Shown here one piece after another: positions 21,781 through 28,447 of a stretch of 44,104 bases of DNA (its first letter is position 1; each line of letters starts with the position of its first letter). Position numbers and translations under genes: made by a program. Under the pieces are notes generated by a model. The model made no database searches and was not told the origin of the DNA. It saw only the letters and a program-made list of their open reading frames with translations. Origin of the DNA: a virus; the IMG/VR virus record IMGVR_UViG_3300042294_004018, positions 1 to 44,104 of that record. The stretch is one strand, 5' to 3'.

Positions 21781-23328
21781 ATGACCCAAACACCGATCAC
21801 GATTTCCCAACTGCCGGACCTGGGCAGCGTCCAGGGCAGCGACCGCCTGGTGTTGGACCGCATCGGCGCGGCGGTAACGGCCGGGGCGTTTGTTGTTGGG
21901 CAAGCTTATCAAATTATCAGCGTAGGCAATACCTCTTTCACAGCAATTGGCGCCGAATCAAATACAGTTGGTGCTTATTTTGTAGCCACTGGTGCGGGCA
22001 CTGGCACCGGCACGGCGGGGCCGATCGATACCGGGGATGCGCCACTGTCGGCGGTGGTGGCGTTAGCGGCGGCAGCTGCCCCTGTGCAGTCGGTTGCGCT
22101 GTCGGTTCCTAGTGGTTGGAGTACCAGCACTACCAACACGGGCGGCGGTGTCACGCTCACACTGGCCTTGCCGACCGGTTTCAGCCTGCCGAGCAACGCG
22201 AGTCAGGCCAACTGGGATACGGCCTACTCAATGCGCGGGCAGTGGACCGGCGGCGCCACCGGGCTCAATGCCGCCACTGGGCGCGCAAGTCTAGAGCTCG
22301 GCTCTGCGGCGCTGGCGGCAGCAGGAGATTTTGCTACCTCTGCCCAAGGGGTTCTGGCCGCGTCGGCAGTGCAGCCTCCAGGGCTGACCTCAACGCTTGC
22401 TGCCTACCTGACCACAGCCAACGCAGCCAGCAGCTATCAGCCTCTCTCCGCAAACCTGACGGCCCTGGCGGCAAACAGCGCGGCCTATTACCTGGCCCGA
22501 GGCAACCACAGCGGCACGCAGCCCCTGAGCACCATCAGCGGCCTAGGGACCGGGATAGCCAACGCCCTGGCGGTGAACGCCGGCGCTGCGGGGGCCCCCG
22601 TGCTGTTCGACGGGGCAGGGGGCACTCCCTCCAGCCTGGGCCTGTTGAACGCCACTGGGCTCCCCCTGGCGACCGGGGTGTCTGGGCTGCTGTCGATCGC
22701 CCATGGCGGCACGGGAACGGCCACCCCTGGGCTGGTGGCAGGCACACACGTGAGCATTGCCGGCACCTGGCCCAACCAAACAATCAGCGTCACGGGCGGC
22801 CATGGTGGCGGTGATGGCGGCACTGTTACCAGTGTTGGGCTGAGCTTGCCGGCCCTGTTCACTGTTACCGGGTCGCCCGTCACCACGTCCGGCACCCTGA
22901 CCGCCACGCTGGCGGCCCAGTCTGCAAACCTGGTGTTAGCCGGTCCCGCGACCGGTACAGCAGCAGCCCCAGCGTTTCGGTCCCTGGTGGCTGGCGACAT
23001 TCCGACGATCACGGCTGGCCAGGTTTCAGGTCTGGGCACCCTGGCCACCCAATCGGGCACCTTCAGCGGCACCAGCAGCGGCACCAACACAGGAGACCAG
23101 GACCTATCGGGGCTGGCGGTCAAAGCCAACAACCTGAGCGACCTGGTCAACACAACAACCGCGAGGGCTAACCTGGGCGCTGCTGCTGCCGCTGACGCTG
23201 TGACCGCTGTCGCCCACGGATCTAACGCCAGTACGGCGCGACCGTCAGGAGTGACGGCGGTTTACTGGATTGGGACAGTAGAGCCTGTTAATGCTGTGAA
23301 CGGCGATCTCTGGATAGGTGACATCTGA
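21781..23328 (+). CDS. Tail fibre-like protein
   Basis: 515 residues, Gly/Ala/Thr/Ser-rich. Features seen in cyanophage tail fibres are the QAYQIISVGNTSFTAIGAES insert and GTGTGTAGP, repeats of the type ATGLPLATGVSGLLSIAHGG, a GTVTSVGLSLPALFTVTGSP block and NLSDLVNTTTARANLGAA near the C-terminus. It probably trimerises into a slender fibre. Its location between FII-like and tail-terminator genes is unusual. Ends with an overlap onto the following gene. Confidence 0.8.
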   Translation: MTQTPITISQLPDLGSVQGSDRLVLDRIGAAVTAGAFVVGQAYQIISVGNTSFTAIGAESNTVGAYFVATGAGTGTGTAGPIDTGDAPLSAVVALAAAAAPVQSVALSVPSGWSTSTTNTGGGVTLTLALPTGFSLPSNASQANWDTAYSMRGQWTGGATGLNAATGRASLELGSAALAAAGDFATSAQGVLAASAVQPPGLTSTLAAYLTTANAASSYQPLSANLTALAANSAAYYLARGNHSGTQPLSTISGLGTGIANALAVNAGAAGAPVLFDGAGGTPSSLGLLNATGLPLATGVSGLLSIAHGGTGTATPGLVAGTHVSIAGTWPNQTISVTGGHGGGDGGTVTSVGLSLPALFTVTGSPVTTSGTLTATLAAQSANLVLAGPATGTAAAPAFRSLVAGDIPTITAGQVSGLGTLATQSGTFSGTSSGTNTGDQDLSGLAVKANNLSDLVNTTTARANLGAAAAADAVTAVAHGSNASTARPSGVTAVYWIGTVEPVNAVNGDLWIGDI

Positions 23329-24728
23329 TGGGGCTAAAAGTAAAGGAAGCTGGCGTTTTCGTTGATGTTGGCAGTGGCGGCGGAACTACTCCCGTACCCG
23401 TAGACGACTGGGTGCGGCCGATCGCCTGGCCGACCATGCCAACGGTTTTGGCCAGTGAGCAAAAAATTGTCGGCATTTATGCTGTCTGGCCCGGTGATGG
23501 CACGGGAACTGGCGGGAACTTTTTTGCATTTAATGCACAAGGCGCATATACGATAAACTTTGGCGATGGCACCACTACAAATTTTGCAAGTAATACGCAG
23601 GCAAACTATGAATTTGATTTTAACAATGCGGCATTGGCGGGAACTGACAAGCCGGTAACTTTCACAGCAGCCACCAACGCGATAAACTTTACTGGCCATG
23701 GATTTCCCGCTGGAGCTATAACACAATTTTACAATATAGTTTCAACGACTGGGGTTGTAAAAAATCGCCGCTATTATGTTGTCAATCCATCCGCTAATTC
23801 ATTTCAGATATCAGCTACATTAGGGGGTAGCCCTATTGCTTTGACCAATGACGGTAGCGCCACATTGTTGCCGTATAAAGTGGCGGTTGTCACTATCACC
23901 CCTCAAGCTGGCCAGAATTTAACAGTTGTAAATTTTCAGGCAAAAAATCCTACAACTAATCTTCAAAGTTATACTACTGGCTGGCTTGAGCTTGCTATTT
24001 CCGTTCCTAATGTTACTGGCAGCAGTTTTGCGCTAGGGGGAGTTGCTGTGGGCCACCGACTTGCGCAGCGTGTAAACGTTATTGCTTGCGGCGCTTTGTC
24101 AACTATGGCAAATATGTATAATGGTTTTATTGCTTTAGCTAGCGTTGCCCCGTTTCCAAGCTCAATATCTGGCGTTACAACAATGGCCAGTAAATATCAG
24201 AACTGTGTTGGATTAAAGCGCTTTCCCCCTTATACGGGTTCGGCTGCATCACTGACTACAACTGCGTTGAAATACTCAGGCTGTCAGTCCGGCGAAGATT
24301 TCCCGACACTTCCGGTTTCAACTGCTGCATTGTTAAACACGTCTTCAATGTATCTGAATTGCCAGTCGGCAAGAGAGCTGCCCGACCTCCCGACAACTGC
24401 GCAAATTACAAATCTTAGCAGCATGTATGGCGGTTGCGCTTTGCTTCAGGTGCTGCCAGTTCATAATATGTCTGGTGTAAGCATCTCTAGCAATGCCAGT
24501 AATTTTGTAGATGGCTGCGTATCGCTAAGCCGTGCCGCTATTTCTGGTATGCGGTTTTCGTTTAATATATCAAGCCGCAAACTTTCGGCAGTAGCGTTAA
24601 ATGAAGTTTTCACAGGACTGCCGACCGTGACAGGGCAAACCATCACTGTGACGGGCAATTACGGAATCAATCAAGCGGGCTATAGTGCGTCCATTGCTAC
24701 AGCCAAGGGCTGGACGGTGACAGCATGA
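23328..24728 (+). CDS. BspA-like leucine-rich repeat adhesin
   Basis: 466 residues. N-terminal GVFVDVGSGGGTTPVPVDDW continues the fibre, followed by a beta-rich region. Residues about 275-405 contain roughly 30-residue repeats of the form x-x-M-x-S-x-Y-x-x-C-x-x-L-x-x-FP (for example KYQNCVGLKRFPPY, SMYLNCQSARELPDLP, SMYGGCALLQVLP). This is the BspA/DUF285 type of extracellular leucine-rich repeat. Base composition is clearly more AT-rich than in the head genes, which suggests recent acquisition. It should contact the host surface. The start overlaps the previous stop. Confidence 0.75.
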   Translation: MGLKVKEAGVFVDVGSGGGTTPVPVDDWVRPIAWPTMPTVLASEQKIVGIYAVWPGDGTGTGGNFFAFNAQGAYTINFGDGTTTNFASNTQANYEFDFNNAALAGTDKPVTFTAATNAINFTGHGFPAGAITQFYNIVSTTGVVKNRRYYVVNPSANSFQISATLGGSPIALTNDGSATLLPYKVAVVTITPQAGQNLTVVNFQAKNPTTNLQSYTTGWLELAISVPNVTGSSFALGGVAVGHRLAQRVNVIACGALSTMANMYNGFIALASVAPFPSSISGVTTMASKYQNCVGLKRFPPYTGSAASLTTTALKYSGCQSGEDFPTLPVSTAALLNTSSMYLNCQSARELPDLPTTAQITNLSSMYGGCALLQVLPVHNMSGVSISSNASNFVDGCVSLSRAAISGMRFSFNISSRKLSAVALNEVFTGLPTVTGQTITVTGNYGINQAGYSASIATAKGWTVTA

Positions 24729-25237
24729 CCAACACAGCGGGATTCTACAAATTTACAGCCAACGAGCTGAGGTACGCTCCTACCTCAGTACATGCTCCCA
24801 ACTTTACTTTAATTGCAGCTGATCACGCCAGCTACACTTATCCAGTCGAAGGATGGCGCTACTTTGATTCTTATGAAGCTGCTGAGAGTTACTTTGGGCT
24901 GAACGGGGCTAGTAACACGGACTGGCCAGGATTCCGGCAGGCGATCCTGACCGAGAACGGGTACTTGGCCGCAATGGCACGCGCCCGAGACTCCCAGGAC
25001 GACGCCGCCTGGGCTGCGGTGACGTTTTCGCTGTCTCGCCTGGATCGGTTTCAAGACAAAGGAGATTTTGCCGAATATTTACAGGGCTTAGTTCTAATCG
25101 TTTCGGTACAGCCCGAGCAAGAGAAAGGGCCTTTAATTCAGGAATTTCTAGACTTGGCCGTGCGGTGCAATCTACCAACGGCATTCATAACTGCCCTGAA
25201 TGAGGCTATAATCGCCATGACTCCGCCTAGCGCCTAG
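24725..25237 (+). CDS. Unknown tail-cassette protein
   Basis: 170 residues: MTNTAGFYKFTANELRYAPT, then AADHASYTYPVEGWRYFDSY and an all-helical second half (WAAVTFSLSRLDRFQD, AEYLQGLVLIVSVQPE, NLPTAFITALNEAIIAM). It follows the adhesin with ATGA-type overlap, which would fit a fibre chaperone or a fibre tip piece. No family recognised. Confidence 0.7.
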   Translation: MTNTAGFYKFTANELRYAPTSVHAPNFTLIAADHASYTYPVEGWRYFDSYEAAESYFGLNGASNTDWPGFRQAILTENGYLAAMARARDSQDDAAWAAVTFSLSRLDRFQDKGDFAEYLQGLVLIVSVQPEQEKGPLIQEFLDLAVRCNLPTAFITALNEAIIAMTPPSA

Positions 25238-25239
25238 CC

Positions 25240-25362
25240 ATGGATTTATGGGATGTCGTTGCCATGACGGCGCTGCACCTGGCCCTGTTCCTGCCGGCGT
25301 GGTGGGTGCTGACTGCGGATCCCGCTATGCGCCGCTGGCTGGCTGAGAGGCTGAAGCCATGA
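25240..25362 (+). CDS. 40-residue single-pass membrane peptide
   Basis: MDLWDVVAMTALHLALFLPA, then WWVLTADPAM and a basic end (RRWLAERLKP). One transmembrane segment, cytoplasmic basic tail. It starts two bases after the previous stop and overlaps the next gene by ATGA. Candidate holin-like or accessory membrane protein; unproven. Confidence 0.6.
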   Translation: MDLWDVVAMTALHLALFLPAWWVLTADPAMRRWLAERLKP

Positions 25363-25853
25363 GCGAAGAGCACCCCAGTCCTGACGGATACATTCCGCTA
25401 AGCGCGATTAGCGGTTTGCTTGATATGTTAAATCGGGCTTGTAATGAATTTTCAGAAGTCAAGAAAGAACTCAAGGAAGTTACGTCTATAAAACACGATT
25501 TAGCAAGCGTACGCGAAAGCCAAAAACGGACGGAGTCTGCAATATTAGAAATCAAAAGAGAGCATGAGGACTCCAAAAAAGAACACGCTCAAGGATTAAA
25601 AGGGCATGACTTACAAATTCTTTCGCTTCAGAAAGATGTAGACGCCTGTCAACAGAGTAACAAGGACATGTTAACCGCCGTTAAGGGTTTACAGGATAAC
25701 ATGAGCGGCATATTTATCAAAATGGCTTTTTGTAGTGGCGGGGCGTTGCTGGCTGGCTGGCTGATAATGCAGGCGATAGCCATTTGGGATAAAATGCCTC
25801 ACCCCAAAACCGCCAGCCTGCCACCTATAACCATGCCGAAGGAACAAGTATGA
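25359..25853 (+). CDS. Coiled-coil protein with C-terminal membrane anchor
   Basis: 164 residues. Residues 30-110 are a long charged coiled coil (ACNEFSEVKKELKEVT, SIKHDLASVRESQKRTE, then QILSLQKDVDACQQSNKDM). A transmembrane segment follows at about 121-143 (MAFCSGGALLAGWLIMQAIA). The topology recalls XhlA-like and holin-accessory proteins. AT-rich like the adhesin. Coupled on both sides by ATGA overlaps. Confidence 0.7.
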   Translation: MSEEHPSPDGYIPLSAISGLLDMLNRACNEFSEVKKELKEVTSIKHDLASVRESQKRTESAILEIKREHEDSKKEHAQGLKGHDLQILSLQKDVDACQQSNKDMLTAVKGLQDNMSGIFIKMAFCSGGALLAGWLIMQAIAIWDKMPHPKTASLPPITMPKEQV

Positions 25854-26074
25854 ACTGGTTTACCGCCCTGCTGATCACTGGCTACATCGGGGTCTGTGAG
25901 GCCAGGGTCCCGAGCCCGTTCCAGGCCTGCGAGAGCCGCTGGAACTGGGCCCTAGGTGTGCTGGTGCCAAGCCCTATCCAGGGGGCCATCCCTGCGGTTG
26001 GCAACCTGCTGCGCGGCCGGCGGCGACATGACGCCCATGCCGATCCCCAGCAGGACCGCACCCCCAACCCATGA
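25850..26074 (+). CDS. Small secreted or membrane protein
   Basis: 74 residues: MNWFTALLITGYIGVCEARV looks like a signal peptide; AFQAC-like Cys and WNWALGVLVPSPIQGAIPAV follow, then a polar tail. Overlaps both neighbours by ATGA, which supports the reading. Unknown function. Confidence 0.6.
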   Translation: MNWFTALLITGYIGVCEARVPSPFQACESRWNWALGVLVPSPIQGAIPAVGNLLRGRRRHDAHADPQQDRTPNP

Positions 26075-26547
26075 CCCTCCCCATCGACGCCCAGATCATG
26101 GATGCCCTGGCGGCACTGCTGCAGGGCGCAGCGGCCACCGAGGACCGGAGCGATATTGCTGGGGTTGGGGCCTTGTTTCTCGATGCAGCCAGGGTGGCAT
26201 CTGAGCCCGATGGCGTGGTGATCAAACTGGATCAGGAAGGCGAGGCCCTTGACAGGGTCCTGAGCGCGTGCCAAGTGGTCTCAACCCTTCCGGTCGTCAT
26301 CACCATCACCAAGCCCCGAACGCCAGGGGAGCCCCCAAACTGGCGAATCCTGGGCCCGTTTTGCGCGGCGGTCCATGCACGCATCATGGCCGGAAGGCGG
26401 GATCTGGGGGGGCTGTGCATTGACATCGAATCCCGTGGTCGGATCCATGAGCCCAACCTGCAAGCGTGCGAAGTCAGAATGATTTACAATGTGACCTATT
26501 ACACGGCCATCTCCAACATCACATTGCATGAAGAAGGCAGCGCCTGA
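26071..26547 (+). CDS. Tail terminator-like protein (gpU position)
   Basis: 158 residues. MTLPIDAQIMDALAALLQGA, VVITITKPRTPGEPPNWRI and the late EVRMIYNVTYYTAISN match the gpU-like tail-terminator pattern (a helix, then a beta sheet). It directly precedes the tail tube gene, as in lambda. It caps the tail and fixes its length. Confidence 0.7.
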   Translation: MTLPIDAQIMDALAALLQGAAATEDRSDIAGVGALFLDAARVASEPDGVVIKLDQEGEALDRVLSACQVVSTLPVVITITKPRTPGEPPNWRILGPFCAAVHARIMAGRRDLGGLCIDIESRGRIHEPNLQACEVRMIYNVTYYTAISNITLHEEGSA

Positions 26548-26764
26548 GCAGCCCCCTACACCGCCGTTGCCTTCTGGCCCTGGCGCCTATCTGCTCACCA
26601 ACAACGAGTGGATCCTCGAATCCGTAACCCAACCCCCCCAAGCCGATGGCCCGCAACCAGTCTCAGTTTCTGATGGCAGCATTGGAGACGACCTACGCAA
26701 CGTCAGCAGCCCCGACGGGGGTGAACGCGATCCGGGTCAGGGACCCGAAGCTGACAGCCCTTGA
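26528..26764 (+). CDS. Short Pro-rich protein overlapping tail genes
   Basis: 78 residues: MKKAAPEQPPTPPLPSGPGA, then YLLTNNEWILESVTQP, the usual style of short proteins between tail terminator and tail tube genes (YxLxxxEWxLE). It overlaps the upstream gene by 20 bases and the tail tube gene by 119 bases; the last 39 residues are read within the latter. The second half may therefore be a by-product of the long overlap. Confidence 0.5.
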   Translation: MKKAAPEQPPTPPLPSGPGAYLLTNNEWILESVTQPPQADGPQPVSVSDGSIGDDLRNVSSPDGGERDPGQGPEADSP

Positions 26765-27584
26765 CGCTACTGCTATTGCTCGCCCCAGTCTAGACGGGCA
26801 ATTCGGTGAAGCATTGTCGGACGTGATGACCGAGCTGAAAAACGGCGTTGCTTTTGACATTGAGGCCGTCGGCTCTGGCACCGCCGGCACTCCCCCCGCC
26901 TACGGGATCTTCCTGCGTGCTGCAGGGATGAACCTGGCAACGGTTGCCACCACCAGCAACACCTACTCATTCGTGACGGGCGGGGCTGATTCTCTGACCT
27001 GGTACCACGATTGGGACGGCAACAAGCACCTAGGGATAGGTGCCCGAACCAAGAGCTGGGAGCTGAAGATGCAGGTCGGCCAAGTGCCGCTGTTCTCGTT
27101 TGACGTTCCTGCCATTTACGTGCCTCCGGTCGATGCGGCATCCCTAACGCCAACTTATAGCGCTATGGCCGCTCCCGTAGCTTGCAATTCTGCCAATATG
27201 CCAACGTTTAGCCTTCATGGTTATAGCTGTTGCATTATTGATTTTTCGTTAAAATGTGACAACACTGTAGAATTTTACGATCGAATGGGCTGCGCTCCTA
27301 ATTTTCAGATCGTGGATCGTGTAATCACGGGATCCCTTAAGCTGCAAAGGCCGGATCTGCTAAGCAGCAAGGATTTCTACGCGATAGCAGTAGCTTCTAC
27401 CAATGGTGCGCTCAACTTCACCCATGGCACGGTGGCGGGCAATCGCATGGTCGTCAACCTGCCCAAGGTTCAACTGGGCGCACCCGCACCCGATGACGAT
27501 GCCGGCATTGCAGCGCTGACCATTCCATTTACGGTGCGGCGCACTGAAGGCCTCAGCGACTCCGGCACGCTGGCCTTTACTTGA
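26646..27584 (+). CDS. Major tail tube protein (gpV position)
   Basis: 312 residues. MARNQSQFLMAALETTYATS at the start is typical of tail tube proteins (x-x-x-E-x-x-Y-x-T). The long beta-rich domain follows (EALSDVMTELKNGVAFDIEA, YSFVTGGADSLTWYHDWDGN, GHLKLQRPDLLS-like strands). It forms the stacked hexamers of the tail tube. Length is normal. An inverted repeat CTTGAT-ACTG-ATCAAG covers the stop (27580-27595) without a T-run. Confidence 0.82.
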   Translation: MARNQSQFLMAALETTYATSAAPTGVNAIRVRDPKLTALDATAIARPSLDGQFGEALSDVMTELKNGVAFDIEAVGSGTAGTPPAYGIFLRAAGMNLATVATTSNTYSFVTGGADSLTWYHDWDGNKHLGIGARTKSWELKMQVGQVPLFSFDVPAIYVPPVDAASLTPTYSAMAAPVACNSANMPTFSLHGYSCCIIDFSLKCDNTVEFYDRMGCAPNFQIVDRVITGSLKLQRPDLLSSKDFYAIAVASTNGALNFTHGTVAGNRMVVNLPKVQLGAPAPDDDAGIAALTIPFTVRRTEGLSDSGTLAFT

Positions 27585-27626
27585 TACTGATCAAGCTACT
27601 ACTTCTAACCCATTGCCCTAATTCCC

Positions 27627-28088
27627 ATGTTTGACAAGATCAATGTTGATGGCACCTATCCTTGTCGAGTAGTGCTAGAAGGCGCCGTTTTGAAAAATGG
27701 CGACATAGAAGATTTAGTTTTTACGGCTAAGTTTAATCGGATGGACCAGGAGGAAGTTAATACCTTGACTCAAGCGATTTGGCTTTGGGACCAAACCCGA
27801 AAGGCCATCACCGAGGGGCGCCTTTTACCCGATGCAGCCAAAGGCGCCACAAATGTAAGTGACATTGATTGGGCTGATCGCATCCTTGGCGGCTGGGGTG
27901 AGGATGTGCGCGACCCAAGCGGTGACCCCCTTGAGTACACCGAAGAAGAAAAAAACAAAGTTCTTCGGATTGAAGGCATGGCCGCCGCCATTGTTGCGGC
28001 ATGGCTAAAAATCAAGGGCTTCAACGGTGACAGCGAGGGAAAGCCGCCAACCTCAAGGAAATCGCGGGGGAATGGCATCGCCAAATGA
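27627..28088 (+). CDS. Tail assembly chaperone G
   Basis: 153 residues. It occupies the lambda G slot between tube and tape measure. The N-terminal beta part (DGTYPCRVVLEGAVLKNGD) and helical acidic body (TEEEKNKVLRIEGMAAAIV) fit the G-type chaperones that coat tape-measure protein. At 28037-28043 the heptamer GGGAAAG lies in the register G-GGA-AAG. A -1 slip there would join residues 1-139 to the following frame and give a G-T fusion. Confidence 0.82.
   Translation: MFDKINVDGTYPCRVVLEGAVLKNGDIEDLVFTAKFNRMDQEEVNTLTQAIWLWDQTRKAITEGRLLPDAAKGATNVSDIDWADRILGGWGEDVRDPSGDPLEYTEEEKNKVLRIEGMAAAIVAAWLKIKGFNGDSEGKPPTSRKSRGNGIAK
28037..28043 (+). other. Programmed -1 frameshift slippery site GGGAAAG
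   Basis: The sequence and register (X-XXY-YYZ as G-GGA-AAG) match the lambda G/T site. The -1 frame is open from 28031 onwards (a stop lies at 28028-28030) and runs without stop into the DUF1799-like gene. The predicted fusion is 273 residues, near the 279 of lambda gpGT. Confidence 0.8.
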
Positions 28089-28447
28089 CCACCACCAGCC
28101 GCGTTGAATCCCAAGCCCAGGAAAACGCCAGGCTGGCGCAAGAAGCGAAAAGGCTGGGGATCGTTGGGTTTGTGCCTGATGAGACCCCAGAACCCATTGA
28201 GCCCACTTGCTGGATATGGCCCGAGAACTGGGAGGCCTTCCTGCTCTGGTGCCAGGTCCAGACCCAATGGCAGTGTGCCACCGAGTACACCCCAGAGGGG
28301 CATCCGTACCGAGTGCGCACCGGGCTCAACTATCCGGCGGTGATCGCCCTGGCGGGCCTGCGGCGTGGCCGTGGTGCGGTTGCTGCGCTGATGGATGATC
28401 TGCGCGTTATCGAGCTGGAGCTGCTGACACTGCTGAGGGGTTCCTGA
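28085..28447 (+). CDS. T-like extension of the tail chaperone (DUF1799-like)
   Basis: 120 residues if begun at 28085 (ATGA overlap with G), or, more probably, read as the C-terminal part of the G-T fusion by frameshift. WIWPENWEAFLLWCQVQTQW, then YRVRTGLNYPAVIALAGLR resembles the DUF1799 phage family, whose members sit between G and tape measure. The T part recruits tail tube protein during assembly. Confidence 0.8.
   Translation: MTTTSRVESQAQENARLAQEAKRLGIVGFVPDETPEPIEPTCWIWPENWEAFLLWCQVQTQWQCATEYTPEGHPYRVRTGLNYPAVIALAGLRRGRGAVAALMDDLRVIELELLTLLRGS

Noticed and set aside
22488-23153. Minus-strand frame opposite the tail fibre
   Set aside because: Repetitive Pro/Val/Ala translation of the opposite strand of a Gly/Thr/Ala-rich fibre.
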